A DNA stretch of 64,000 nt from Halomonas organivorans. Its GTDB lineage: Bacteria > Pseudomonadota > Gammaproteobacteria > Pseudomonadales > Halomonadaceae. Made by a program: the position numbers and the translations under genes. This document shows, piece after piece, positions 35,609 to 45,708 of this stretch. The stretch covers positions 499,148 to 563,147 of the forward strand of contig NZ_JACHXM010000001.1 in assembly GCF_014192055.1 (NCBI RefSeq), read 5' to 3'. The notes below the pieces were generated by a model. That model saw only the letters and a program-made list of their open reading frames with translations. It was not told the origin of the DNA and did not search any database. The first letter of the stretch is position 1; every line of letters begins with the position of its first letter.

Positions 35609-36547
35609 TCAGGCGTCGCCGGTGGCTTGCCCGATCCGCTGCTCGGCGGCCACCTCGCGCAGCACCTCGCAGAACGCTTCCAGCACCAGCGAGGGCTGCA
35701 TGGTGGCGTTGGTGCACAGCCCCACCGAGCCGCCCTGCCCCTCCAGCGGCAGCGCCAGCTCGACGAGGCGGCCGTCGGCGAGATCCTCGAGCACCGACTC
35801 ACGAGGCGCCACCCAGATGGCATCGCCCTCCTGGGTGAAGCGGCGGCTGATCGGCAGCGACAGGGTCTCCAGCAGCCGGCCGGGCAGCGTCAGCGAATGG
35901 CGCACGCAGAAGCTGTCGACCTGCTGGCGCAGGGTGGTACGGGGCGGCGGCACCACCCAGGGAAACTCGACCAGCCGCGCCGGCACCAGCGGATCGACGC
36001 CGGCCAGCGGATGGCCGCGGCCCACCACCAGCAGCAGCGGCTCGTAGTAGAGATGCTCGAAGGCCAGGTCACGGATCTCTCGAGCCTCGGTCATGCGCCC
36101 AACCACCAGGTCGAGCTCGCCGAGCCGCAGCTGCGAGAGCAGAAAGGCACTGGAGCCGGCGACGACGTTGACGCCGACCTCGGCCGCCGCATTCTCCTGC
36201 CATCGGCGAATGGCGACGGGCAGCAGCCGGCTCTCCACGGTGGACAGTGCGCCGACGCGCAGCCACTGCCCCCGGTGGGCATCGCCCACCGCGGTCACGC
36301 CCTCCTCCAGCGCGCGGATCGCCGGCCCGGCATGGCGCAGGAAGGTCAGTCCGGCCTGGGTCAGCGCCACGCCCTGGGTGCCACGCTCGAACAGCTCGGC
36401 GCCAAGGACGTCCTCGAGTTCGCGGATGGTCTTGGAGACGCCTGGCTGGCTGATCGCCAGGCTGTCGGCGGCACGGGCGAAGCTACGCCGCTTGGCGACC
36501 TCCAGGAAGGCCTGCAGGTGACGCAGCTTGATGCGCGAACTCAACAC
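35609..36547 (-). CDS. pcaQ: LysR-family activator of pca genes, PcaQ-like
   Basis: A 312-residue LysR regulator beginning at a GTG codon with an AAGGAGG ribosome-binding site overlapping the end of the upstream MFS gene. The N-terminus (RIKLRHLQAFLEVAKRRSFARAADSLAISQPGVSKTIRELEDVLG) is close to PcaQ of rhizobia and other bacteria as I recall it. A matching PcaQ-type operator lies before pcaH. PcaQ uses beta-carboxy-cis,cis-muconate as inducer. It is placed downstream of, and probably co-transcribed with, the MFS carrier gene. Confidence 0.88.
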   Translation of the reverse strand: MLSSRIKLRHLQAFLEVAKRRSFARAADSLAISQPGVSKTIRELEDVLGAELFERGTQGVALTQAGLTFLRHAGPAIRALEEGVTAVGDAHRGQWLRVGALSTVESRLLPVAIRRWQENAAAEVGVNVVAGSSAFLLSQLRLGELDLVVGRMTEAREIRDLAFEHLYYEPLLLVVGRGHPLAGVDPLVPARLVEFPWVVPPPRTTLRQQVDSFCVRHSLTLPGRLLETLSLPISRRFTQEGDAIWVAPRESVLEDLADGRLVELALPLEGQGGSVGLCTNATMQPSLVLEAFCEVLREVAAEQRIGQATGDA

Positions 36548-37750
36548 TCAGGCCTCCTTCTCTCGCGAGGCGAGCAGGCGGGGCATGCCGGCCATGGCCA
36601 CCAGGCTGATCGCCAGGGTCGGCAGGAAGGCCAGCGCCACTATCCCGGTGGCGTCGTTGAGCCAGCCGCCCACCACGGTGATCGCAAACACCAGCAGGTA
36701 GCCGAAGCACAACATGCCGCTCATCAGTCGCGGCAGGCGCTCGACGGATACCAGCCAGGCCGGCAGGGCCAGCACGAAGATGAACAGCGCACTGGTGAAG
36801 AAGCCGAAGACCCCGGCGGCCCATACCACCCCGGCACCCGGCAGCCACAGCATGGCCGGCAAGGTGAGCAGAGCCAGCGCCGCGATGACCATCAGCGGGC
36901 GATGGCGCCCCATCAGCCGGTCGGCCCAGACAATCAGCAACGCCGAGGACAGCATCTGCGCGCCATTGAGCGCGGTCAGGCTCGGTGCGAGCAGCGTCAG
37001 GCGGTCGCTGGACTCGAGAATCGGCGGCAGGAACACATTGCCGCAGAAGTACAGCGCCGCGGCGCAGCCGAGCAGCGCCACCAAACGCCAGGTGCGCCCA
37101 TCGCCCACGTCCGGCAGCATCAGCCGCGCCGCCGTCGAGCCGCCTCCCGTCTCGGGCAAGGCACGCGCGCCGACTATCAGCGCCAGCATCAGCAGCGGCA
37201 CCGGCAACACCCAGAGCGCGAAGGCCCATTGCCAGGCGTCGCCCAGCCAGGCTTCGGCCAACGGAGCGGTCACCCCGGCGGCCAGCAGCTCGCCGACCAG
37301 CAGGCCATTGGTATAGACGGCAGACGCTCGCCCGATGCGCTGCGGCGCCCATAGCTTGGCCAACACCGGCATGGCCGCCTGCATGAAGGCGATGCCGGCT
37401 CCCATCAGGATAGTGGCCAGCATGAAAGGCAGGAAGGCATCGGGCAGCGAGCGCATGGCGCTGCCCAGCGCCATGATCGCCAGCCCCCCCAGCAGGCATG
37501 CCTTGACCCCCAGCCGAGCCAGCATCCAGCCAGTAGCCAGGCCGCCGAGTGCCAGCGTGACCAGCGGCAGGCTGGTGGCGATCGCCACTTCACCGCTGGA
37601 AAAGCCAAGCCCCGCCTTCAGTTGGGGGATCAGCGGCGGCACGATCAACACCGTCAGGCGCAGATAAAGGCCCAGAGACCACAGCAGGCCGTAAACCAGC
37701 AGCGCCTGGCGCCCCTGGCCCGGCATCTCCATCGTCGCTTGGTCGTGCAT
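36548..37750 (-). CDS. MFS transporter (CynX/NimT-like)
   Basis: A 400-residue permease with twelve predicted transmembrane segments. The start at 37750 follows GGGAGGAGGG, one of the strongest ribosome-binding sites here. The motif-A-like loop between helices 2 and 3 reads GWMLARLGVKA. It resembles the CynX/NimT group more than the PcaK aromatic acid:proton symporters. Its stop codon abuts the pcaQ start. By context it may carry protocatechuate, 4-hydroxybenzoate or a related acid, but nothing in the sequence fixes the substrate. Confidence 0.88.
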   Translation of the reverse strand: MHDQATMEMPGQGRQALLVYGLLWSLGLYLRLTVLIVPPLIPQLKAGLGFSSGEVAIATSLPLVTLALGGLATGWMLARLGVKACLLGGLAIMALGSAMRSLPDAFLPFMLATILMGAGIAFMQAAMPVLAKLWAPQRIGRASAVYTNGLLVGELLAAGVTAPLAEAWLGDAWQWAFALWVLPVPLLMLALIVGARALPETGGGSTAARLMLPDVGDGRTWRLVALLGCAAALYFCGNVFLPPILESSDRLTLLAPSLTALNGAQMLSSALLIVWADRLMGRHRPLMVIAALALLTLPAMLWLPGAGVVWAAGVFGFFTSALFIFVLALPAWLVSVERLPRLMSGMLCFGYLLVFAITVVGGWLNDATGIVALAFLPTLAISLVAMAGMPRLLASREKEA

Positions 37751-37824
37751 GTCCCTCCTCCCTGGTCGGTCAGTCATTACCCTCGCCCGGCCTCGCACAG
37801 GGCCGATGCGATCCCCCAACGGCA

Positions 37825-37850
37825 CGAAGCCGGCCCCTGGGCCGGCTTCG
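37825..37850 (-). terminator. Terminator of pcaI-J-F-L operon
   Basis: A perfect 12-bp stem (CGAAGCCGGCCC) with a CT loop, 53 nt after the stop codon of the pcaD-pcaC fusion gene. Confidence 0.8.
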
Positions 37851-37903
37851 TATCCTGCCATGTCGGGGCCATATTAGCGCCCTAACAAATAGTCATGTGC
37901 GAG

Positions 37904-39103
37904 TCAGGGTGACTCTTCGCCCCACCCCAGCTGCTTGGCCAGCGCGAAGGCATGGTTGGCCGCCGGCACGCCACCGTAGACCGCCACATGCATCAGCACC
38001 TGACGCAGCTGGGCCTCGCTGAGGCCGATGCGCTTGGCGGTCTTGAGATGCAACTCGAGCTCCTCGCGGCCCAGGGCGGCGAGAATGCCGGTGGTGATCA
38101 TGCTGCGCTCGGCGCGTGTCAGGTCCTCGTTGCCCCACAGCTCGCCCCAGGCCAGCCGGGTGATCATCTGCTGGAAGGGCGCGTCCAAGCTGGTGGCGTT
38201 CTCGGTGGAGCGCGCCACGTGGGCCTCACCCAGCACCTGCTTGCGGGTCTCGAGGCCCTCTTCATAGGACACCCCCTGCTCGCCGACCCGCGAGCGGTCA
38301 GCGGCCATCCACACCAGCAGCCGTTTGGCGAACGCCTCGGGAACCTCCACCGAGGGCACGTGGCCGACGGCCTCGATGACCTCCAGCGGTGCGCCGCCGC
38401 ACTCGGCAGCCAGGGTCTGCAGGGTCTCCGGCGGGGTCGCCATGTCCTCGCTGCCGCCCAGCAGATGGACGTCGACGCCCTCCGGACCGGCACAGGACTC
38501 CTTGAGCCGGCCACGAAAGTCGGTGCGGCCAAGCATCTCGCACAGCCGGGCGTAGCTCTCGGCGTCGGTGCGCGCCATCTGGACGCACCAGCCGCTTTCC
38601 AGGGCCGGGACGCGCTTGATCAGGTCGGCGGCGAACCAGCGCGGCACGATCTCGCCGGCCATGGCCGCCAGGCCTTCCTCGCGCACCCGGCCGGCCCGGG
38701 TATTCCACAGCTCGGCGTTGCCGATCACCGCGCCGGTGTTGGTCAGGGTCGCCGACAGCAGCCGCTCGGCGTTCGCCTGGATCAGCTGCTGGCCGACTAC
38801 CCCACCGATGGAGGTACCGACGAAGTGGAAGCGTGCCGCACCGGCCCGCTCGGCCAGGGCCAGCGCCTCGGCGGCCAGCGCTTCGGGGGTGATCTCGCCG
38901 CCGTCCGCCGGCCAGGCCTCGCTGGCGCCGTGGCCAGGCAGGTCCCAGGTCAGCACCCGGTAGCGCGGCAGCAGCGCTGCCAGCACGTCGTCCCAGACCG
39001 CCTGGGTCATGCCCAGCGGATGGGCCAGGATCACCAGCGGGTTGGCCTCGGCGCCCAGCAGGCGATAGGCCACGCTGCGACCGTCGATGTTCAGAAATGC
39101 CAT
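37904..39103 (-). CDS. pcaL: PcaD-PcaC fusion: enol-lactone hydrolase / carboxymuconolactone decarboxylase
   Basis: A 399-residue fusion. Residues 1 to about 262 are an alpha/beta-hydrolase (PcaD) with HPLGMTQAVW, DLPGHGAS, the nucleophile elbow GTSIGG and a catalytic His in AVGHVPSVE. Residues from about 275 are PcaC, with YEEGLETRKQVLGEAHV, LDAPFQQMITRLAWGELWG and HVAVYGGVPAANHAF. Together they convert carboxymuconolactone to enol-lactone and then to beta-ketoadipate. The combined gene is called pcaL in Rhodococcus and Streptomyces. It is the last gene of the pcaI-J-F-L run and follows pcaF by 127 nt. Confidence 0.96.
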   Translation of the reverse strand: MAFLNIDGRSVAYRLLGAEANPLVILAHPLGMTQAVWDDVLAALLPRYRVLTWDLPGHGASEAWPADGGEITPEALAAEALALAERAGAARFHFVGTSIGGVVGQQLIQANAERLLSATLTNTGAVIGNAELWNTRAGRVREEGLAAMAGEIVPRWFAADLIKRVPALESGWCVQMARTDAESYARLCEMLGRTDFRGRLKESCAGPEGVDVHLLGGSEDMATPPETLQTLAAECGGAPLEVIEAVGHVPSVEVPEAFAKRLLVWMAADRSRVGEQGVSYEEGLETRKQVLGEAHVARSTENATSLDAPFQQMITRLAWGELWGNEDLTRAERSMITTGILAALGREELELHLKTAKRIGLSEAQLRQVLMHVAVYGGVPAANHAFALAKQLGWGEESP

Positions 39104-39175
39104 CAAACACTCTCCCATCCTCAGGCGTCGAATCACGGCTCGGCGCCCGATTGGAAACCGTGGGAAGAGGGCAGA

Positions 39176-39230
39176 AATCTCGGTCTTTCTTCCTTTCCTC
39201 TTCTACCTTCCCTCTTCCCTCTTGTACCTC

Positions 39231-39236
<6 letters not shown>
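39176..39236. repeat. Polypyrimidine/polypurine tract between pcaF and pcaL
   Basis: The plus strand is almost entirely C and T, with CTTCC/CCTCTT-type imperfect repeats; the mRNA strand is purine-rich (AGAGGGAAG-like units). Such tracts can form triplexes or act as spurious ribosome-binding sites. It covers the end of pcaF and about half of the pcaF-pcaL spacer. Confidence 0.7.
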
Positions 39237-40439
<1,203 letters not shown>

Positions 40440-40494
40440 GGCAAGACTCCTTGGTCGCCCCGGCGAGCCGAAGCGACGATGTCGTTATCGGCGC

Positions 40495-41283
40495 TTACTG
40501 GCCGGTGTGAGCGCGGGCGGTCCTGTCCTTGAGCTCACGCAGCACCTCGAGCTCGCGGGCACTGGGCTCCGGGGTGCTCTCCAGCTGCTCGGCGAAGCGG
40601 ATCTCCCAGCCGGTGGCCTCCTGGACCTGCTCGGCGGTCACGCCCGGATGCAGCGACACCACCGTGAGCTCCTTGGTCTCGGGGTCCGGCTTCATCACGC
40701 ACAGGTCGGTGATCACCCGTGTCGGGCCCTTGCCGATGTTGGGCACGCCGTCGCGGCCCTTGCCGTCGCGGCCGAAGCCCAGGGTGGTGATGAAGTCGAC
40801 CTGGTCGACGAAGGCGCGCTTGGAGTGCTTGAGGGTGATGAACACCTCACCGGCGTTGGTCGCGATCTCCGGCGCGCCACCGCCGCCAGGCAGGCGCACC
40901 TTGGGTGCGGTGTAGTCGCCGATCAGGGTGGTGTTGAGATTGCAGTAGCGGTCGATCTGGGCGGTGCCGAGGAAACCGACGTTGATCTTGCCGCCCTGCA
41001 GCCAGTAGCGGAACATTTCCGGCACCGAGACGGTGGTCAGCGCGGTCTCGCACAGCTCGCCGTCGCCGATCGACAGCGGCAGCACCTCGGGCTTGGTCTG
41101 CAGGGTGCCGGATTCGTAGATCAGCACCACGTCCGGGGCATGGGTCAGGCGCGCCAGGTTGGCGGCCTCCGAGGGCAGGCCGATGCCGACGAAGCAGGTG
41201 GTGCCGTTTTCCAGCGCCCGCGCGGCGGTCACGGTCATCATCTCGCCAGCGGTATAGTCCAGGCTCTTTTCGACGGTACTCAT
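40495..41283 (-). CDS. pcaJ: 3-oxoadipate CoA-transferase, beta subunit
   Basis: A 262-residue family I CoA-transferase subunit. The active-site glutamate lies in YESGTLQTKPEVLPLSIGDGEL (about 70-91), and GNVGFLG/GGGGAPEIATNAGE-type blocks follow. The start codon overlaps the pcaI stop codon (1-nt shared, ATGA type), so the subunits are made together. It transfers CoA from succinyl-CoA to beta-ketoadipate. The N- and C-termini are unusually complete for PcaJ (about 213-260 in the family), with a longer C-terminal tail. Confidence 0.94.
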   Translation of the reverse strand: MSTVEKSLDYTAGEMMTVTAARALENGTTCFVGIGLPSEAANLARLTHAPDVVLIYESGTLQTKPEVLPLSIGDGELCETALTTVSVPEMFRYWLQGGKINVGFLGTAQIDRYCNLNTTLIGDYTAPKVRLPGGGGAPEIATNAGEVFITLKHSKRAFVDQVDFITTLGFGRDGKGRDGVPNIGKGPTRVITDLCVMKPDPETKELTVVSLHPGVTAEQVQEATGWEIRFAEQLESTPEPSARELEVLRELKDRTARAHTGQ

Positions 41284-42101
41284 CAGGCGTTCCCCCCGGC
41301 GTTCATGACGTTGTCGTCGATCCATTGGGTGAAGGCGTCGCGGTCACGGGCGATGGCGTCCCACTCCTTGTAGAAGCTGTTGTTGCGCGGGTAGTAACCG
41401 TGCGCATAGGACGGCAGCGAGCCCTTCTCGGCCACGGCAATGGCGTCGATGGCCCAGCCCGGGATCACGCAGGCATTGGGATGCGTATCGAGATCGTCGA
41501 CGATTTCCTCGACGGTGACGATGCTGTGCGTGGCGGCCAGAATCGCCTCCTTCTGCACGCCGACGATGCCCTCGACCAGCACGTTGCCGGCGCGATCGGC
41601 CTTCTGGGCATGCACGATGGAGACGTCCGGACGCACGGACGGCACCGCGGCCAGGCGCTCGCCGGTAAAGGGGCACTCGATGAACTTGATCTGGTCGTTG
41701 ACGTTGGGCAGCTCGCTGCCGACGTAGCCGCGCAGCACGGCCAGCGGCAGTCCGGCGGCGCCGGCCTCGAAGGCGCAGGCCATGGCGGCGTGGCTGTGCT
41801 CGAGAATCTCGATCTTGTGCGGCCAGCCCTTCTCGACGGCGTCGCGCAGGCGGTGCAGGGAGCCCACGCCGGGATTGCCGCCCCAGGAAAAGATCACCTT
41901 CTTCGCGCAGCCGGCGCCGATCAGCTGGTCGTAGACCAGGTCCGGCGTCATGCGGATCAGGGTCAGGTCACGCTTGCCCTGGCGAATGACCTCGTGCCCG
42001 GCGGCAAAGGGAATCAGGTGGGTGAAGCCTTCCATGGCCACGGTGGCGCCGTCTTCGACGTAGCGCGCCACCGCGTCATGCAGGCTGAGGAGCTCGGCCA
42101 T
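41283..42101 (-). CDS. pcaI: 3-oxoadipate CoA-transferase, alpha subunit
   Basis: A 272-residue subunit with the glycine-rich VAMEGFTHLIPFAAGHEVIRQG start and FSWGGNPGVGSLHRLRDAVEKG, as in PcaI/CatI. The start at 42101 follows a GAGAGG ribosome-binding site. It is the first gene of the pcaI-J-F-L operon. An IclR-type GTTTG-N5-CGAAC box lies about 120 bp upstream, which fits PcaR/PcaU control. Confidence 0.94.
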   Translation of the reverse strand: MAELLSLHDAVARYVEDGATVAMEGFTHLIPFAAGHEVIRQGKRDLTLIRMTPDLVYDQLIGAGCAKKVIFSWGGNPGVGSLHRLRDAVEKGWPHKIEILEHSHAAMACAFEAGAAGLPLAVLRGYVGSELPNVNDQIKFIECPFTGERLAAVPSVRPDVSIVHAQKADRAGNVLVEGIVGVQKEAILAATHSIVTVEEIVDDLDTHPNACVIPGWAIDAIAVAEKGSLPSYAHGYYPRNNSFYKEWDAIARDRDAFTQWIDDNVMNAGGNA

Positions 42102-42221
42102 GATGTTCGCCTCTCGGTTGGAACACCGCGGGAACCCGTCCGAGAGGCCCACGCCGGCGTTCGAGGATTGCTGTTCGAGCGCCTGCGCGTTCGAACCTTG
42201 ATGTGCGCTATGTGAACATAG

Positions 42222-42236
42222 GTTTGTGATACGAAC
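42222..42236. promoter_or_regulatory. IclR-type (PcaR) operator upstream of pcaI
   Basis: GTTTG-TGATA-CGAAC has the same 5-5-5 layout as the box between pcaB and pcaR and as the P. putida PcaR site I recall (GTTCG-ATAAT-CGCAC). A further GTTCGAAC palindrome lies nearby at 42189-42196. Confidence 0.75.
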
Positions 42237-42277
42237 AAAATAATCCGCACGACAGCCATCGTCAAATCACCACGCAA

Positions 42278-42304
42278 GAGGGGGCCGACAGTGTCGGCCC
42301 CCTC
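42278..42304 (-). terminator. Terminator of pcaB
   Basis: A GAGGGGGCCGACA stem with its complement, 37 nt after the pcaB stop codon. The nearby T run lies on the plus-strand side, so the direction of strongest termination is unclear. Confidence 0.7.
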
Positions 42305-42340
42305 TCTCGTGACTTTTTTATCGATATTTCAAGGTGTTAA

Positions 42341-43705
42341 TTAGCACTCTAACCAGGCGATCGCCCGCGCCACCTGCGCCACGCTGCTACCAAGGTATAA
42401 GGCCGGGTCGCTGGCGGCCTCGAGATCGGCACGCTCGAATTCGGCCGCCAGTTCTCCATGCCGGGACACCAGCAGCGCTTCGAGCGCGTCGGCATAGGCA
42501 CCGCCCTGGCGGCGGGCCTGCTCCGCCGCTTCCGCCGCCAGCCCCTTGGCCGCGTCAGGTCCCAGGCGGGGCGTCAGCAGCCTGGCCACCGGCTCGGCCA
42601 TGATCGCGCCGCCGGTCACCGCGAGATTGCGTCGCATGGCCTCGCCATGGACCTCCAGGCCTTCGAGCAGCACGGCGGCCTGCTCGAGGGCGCCTTCCAG
42701 CAGCAGCGCGCTGTCGACCAGCGGCCCCCACTCGGCATGCCATTCGCCAAGCCCTCGCTCCAGCGGCTGTGCCGTGGCGTTGAGGATCACCGAGGTGTGG
42801 CCATGGATCTGTCGACAGGCCCCACGGATCATCGCACTGCGCACCGGGTTGCGCTTGTGAGGCATCGACGACGACTCCCCCATGCCCTCGCCTGCCGGCT
42901 CGGACACCTCGCCGAGCTCGGTCTGGGTCATCAGGGCAACGTCCAGCGCCAGCTTCTCGGCGGCGCCGGCCACGGCGTCGAAAGCCGTCGCCAGGGCATG
43001 TATCGGCTGACGATCGGTGTGCCATGGCAGCACCGGCGCCGACAGCCCGAGGCGTTCGGCAAGGCCGTCCATGACGCTGAGGCCGAGGCCCTCCCGGCCC
43101 GGCTCGTCTAAACCAGAGTGCACGCCCACGGCACCGCCGAACTGCACCGGCAGCCCCGGTCTGGCCAGCGCGGCCAGGCGCCGGCGCGCCTGTTCGAGGC
43201 CCAGCGCCCAGTGCGCCACCTTGACGCCGAAGGTGATCGGCAATGCCTGCTGCATCAGCGTGCGTCCGACCATCGGCGTCCGTTCATGGGCCTGCATCAG
43301 GGGCAGCGCCGCCCTGCGGCAGCGCAGAAGCAGCGCATCCAGGCTGGCCAGCCGTGGCGTCAGCAGGACCATCAGGGCAGAATCGACCACGTCCTGACTG
43401 GTGGCGCCGAGATGCCAGTAGCGCTTGAGGTCGTCGGACAGCGCGGCCCGCCCGGCCTTGACGAAGGGAATGGCTGCATTGCCGCCACGGGCGATGCCGG
43501 CGGCGATCGCGGACATGTCGAAGGCGTGCCCCTCCAACTGCTCGCGCATGCGTTCGGCGGTCCCGGCGGGAATGGCCCCTTCGGCCTCCTGGGTGTCGGC
43601 CAGGGCCAGCTCGAAGGCCAGCATGGCGGCGACGAAGTCCTCATCGCGGCTGGCGGCCAGGGCGTGCTGGCTCATGAAGGGACGCTGAATCAGATCGGCG
43701 GGCAT
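42341..43705 (-). CDS. pcaB: 3-carboxy-cis,cis-muconate cycloisomerase
   Basis: A 454-residue member of the fumarase/aspartase superfamily with the signature GESSSMPHKRNPVRS (about 282-296) and YWHLGATSQDVVDSALM (about 95-111). It converts 3-carboxymuconate to gamma-carboxymuconolactone. The start follows a GGGAG ribosome-binding site. It is transcribed on its own, divergent from pcaR and upstream of the pcaI operon, and is separated from that operon by a terminator. Confidence 0.96.
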   Translation of the reverse strand: MPADLIQRPFMSQHALAASRDEDFVAAMLAFELALADTQEAEGAIPAGTAERMREQLEGHAFDMSAIAAGIARGGNAAIPFVKAGRAALSDDLKRYWHLGATSQDVVDSALMVLLTPRLASLDALLLRCRRAALPLMQAHERTPMVGRTLMQQALPITFGVKVAHWALGLEQARRRLAALARPGLPVQFGGAVGVHSGLDEPGREGLGLSVMDGLAERLGLSAPVLPWHTDRQPIHALATAFDAVAGAAEKLALDVALMTQTELGEVSEPAGEGMGESSSMPHKRNPVRSAMIRGACRQIHGHTSVILNATAQPLERGLGEWHAEWGPLVDSALLLEGALEQAAVLLEGLEVHGEAMRRNLAVTGGAIMAEPVARLLTPRLGPDAAKGLAAEAAEQARRQGGAYADALEALLVSRHGELAAEFERADLEAASDPALYLGSSVAQVARAIAWLEC

Positions 43706-43782
43706 GGCAGGATCTCCCTAGGGTGAGATGGCCGCCCCGCGAGCGAGGCCGGCCCGTCACTTGACCAAAGTCGTACAAGTGT

Positions 43783-43797
43783 TCGCAATTCGAACAA
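43783..43797. promoter_or_regulatory. IclR-type (PcaR) operator between pcaB and pcaR
   Basis: GTTCG-CAATT-CGAAC is a perfect 5-bp inverted repeat with a 5-bp spacer, between divergent pcaB and pcaR. It would allow PcaR to control pcaB and itself. Confidence 0.8.
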
Positions 43798-43848
43798 TAT
43801 GCTAGATTGATCCCTGATGACCTATCAACTCGATACAGACCAACTGCG

Positions 43849-44640
43849 ATGACGCGTGCCATGCAAGACGAGACCCTGACCCCTGACGATCGTGACTTCG
43901 TCACCGCCCTGGCCAGCGGGCTGGAGGTGATCCAGGCCTTCGACGACAGTTCGCCGCGCATGACGCTGAGCGAGGTCGCCACCAAGACGGGGATGAACCG
44001 GGCACGCGCCCGCCGCTTCCTGCTGACGCTGCATGCCCTGGGCTACGTGCGCAAGCAGCAGCGCCACTTCGAGCTCGCCCCCAAGGTCCTTCAGCTCGGC
44101 TATGCCTTCCTGTCGGCCAACAACTATCGATCGGTGATCCAGCAGTACCTGGAAGACATCACCGCCGAGATCGGCGAATCCTCGTCGCTGGGGGTGCTGG
44201 ACGGCGACGATGTCATGTACGTGGCCCGCTCCTCCGCCAAGCATAGACTGATGGCGATCACCCTGTCGGTCGGCACGCGCCTGCCGGCGGCCTACACCTC
44301 GATGGGGCGGGTGCTGCTGGCCCAGCTCTCCGACGAGGCCCTGGAGGCCTACCTGGAGCGAGTGACGCTCGAGGCCCACACCGATCGCTCGATCACCGAC
44401 GTGGCGCAGCTGCGCAACTGCATCGACCAGGTACGCCAGCAGGGCTACAGCATCGTCGACCAGGAACTGGACCCGGGACTGCGCTCCCTGGCGGTCCCGG
44501 CCTTCGACGCCAACGGCAAGCTGCTGGGCGCCATCAACGTCAGCACCAATGCCGCGCGGATCGACTTCGACACCCTGACCCAATCGTTCCTGCCGCTGCT
44601 GCAGGACAAGGTGCAGCTGATTCGTGCCCATGTCAGTTGA
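43849..44640 (+). CDS. pcaR: IclR-family regulator of pca genes, PcaR/PcaU-like
   Basis: A 263-residue protein with an N-terminal winged HTH (MTLSEVATKTGMNRARARRFLLTLHALGYV) and a C-terminal IclR effector domain (SVGTRLPAAYTSMGRVLLAQL, VDQELDPGLRSLAVPAFDANGKLLGAINVS). It is divergent from pcaB and flanked by IclR-type boxes. No clear ribosome-binding site precedes any candidate start; 43849 (MTRAMQDETL) was chosen, with 43861 and an upstream TTG at 43807 as alternatives. PcaR responds to beta-ketoadipate and PcaU to protocatechuate; which applies here is not decidable. Confidence 0.9.
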   Translation: MTRAMQDETLTPDDRDFVTALASGLEVIQAFDDSSPRMTLSEVATKTGMNRARARRFLLTLHALGYVRKQQRHFELAPKVLQLGYAFLSANNYRSVIQQYLEDITAEIGESSSLGVLDGDDVMYVARSSAKHRLMAITLSVGTRLPAAYTSMGRVLLAQLSDEALEAYLERVTLEAHTDRSITDVAQLRNCIDQVRQQGYSIVDQELDPGLRSLAVPAFDANGKLLGAINVSTNAARIDFDTLTQSFLPLLQDKVQLIRAHVS

Positions 44641-44741
44641 CCCCCGCGCCTGATTGACGCCCGCCGCCAACGTCATGCCAGCGGTTCATAATCACACGGC
44701 CTTCCACACGAGACGGGAGTGCTACGGCAAGGAGGCCACGT

Positions 44742-45695
44742 TTGCTCGACATCCTCGCCATCACCACTCCGATCTTCGCGATCATCGGGCTGGGCTATCT
44801 GGCTCGGGCCGGCCGCCTCATCGGCCATGAGGCGATTCAGGGAATCGGCACCTTCGTCATGTACTTCGCTCTGCCGGCACTGGTCATTCGCGCGCTGACC
44901 CAGAACCCCCTCAAGGAGGTTTTCGATCCCCGCTATCTGCTGGCCTACGGCGCCGGCTCGCTGGCGGTGTTCGCCCTCGGCCTGGCGCTCACGCTGGGGC
45001 TGGAACGCAAGTCGCTGGCCACCGCTGCTATCCAGACCCTGGGCATGTCGGCCTCCAACAGCGGCTTCATCGGCTACCCGGTAACCGCCATGGTGCTCGG
45101 GCCGCCCGCGGCGATGTTCCTGGCCCTGAACATGCTGATCGAGAACCTGCTGATCATTCCCCTGGCGCTGATTCTCGCCGAGCTGGGCCAACAGGCCGGC
45201 AACGGCCTTCGCGAGACACTGCGCCAGACGGGATTGCGCCTGGCACGCAACCCGGTGTTGATCGGACTCGTGATCGGCATACTGCTAGCCGCAACAGGAG
45301 GCCCTCTGCCAGCCCCCCTGGCCAAGGTCATCGACATGCTGGCCGGCGCCGCCGGACCCGCCGCTCTGTTCGTGATCGGAGGGTCGCTGTACGGCCTGAA
45401 GCCCAGGGGCATGGTGCGAGACATGGGGCAAATCGCCGTCGGCAAGCTGATTCTGCATCCGCTGGCGGTATTAGGGGTCTTCCTGCTGCTGCCGGACGTC
45501 GATCCCCTCCTGATCACCGCCGCTCTGCTGTTCGCCTGTGCGCCAATGATCAGCGTCTATCCACTGTTCGGGCAACGCTTCGGGCTGGGCGATGTCAGCG
45601 CCGCGGCCCTGATGGTCAGCACCCTGGCCTCTTTTCTCACCATCAGCCTGACGCTGTGGCTGATCCGTCACGGCGGGCTCTTCGTCACGCCCTGA
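44742..45695 (+). CDS. AEC-family transporter
   Basis: A 317-residue membrane protein with ten predicted transmembrane segments in two five-helix halves, the auxin-efflux-carrier fold (IFAIIGLGYLARAGRLI near the start; LGMSASNSGFIGYPVTAMVLG around residue 100). It begins at a TTG codon with an AAGGAGG ribosome-binding site 6 nt upstream. It follows pcaR by 101 bp. Related proteins carry malonate or other dicarboxylates; a link with the aromatic pathway is possible but unproven. Confidence 0.88.
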   Translation: MLDILAITTPIFAIIGLGYLARAGRLIGHEAIQGIGTFVMYFALPALVIRALTQNPLKEVFDPRYLLAYGAGSLAVFALGLALTLGLERKSLATAAIQTLGMSASNSGFIGYPVTAMVLGPPAAMFLALNMLIENLLIIPLALILAELGQQAGNGLRETLRQTGLRLARNPVLIGLVIGILLAATGGPLPAPLAKVIDMLAGAAGPAALFVIGGSLYGLKPRGMVRDMGQIAVGKLILHPLAVLGVFLLLPDVDPLLITAALLFACAPMISVYPLFGQRFGLGDVSAAALMVSTLASFLTISLTLWLIRHGGLFVTP

Positions 45696-45708
45696 CGACG
45701 TCGATGCC

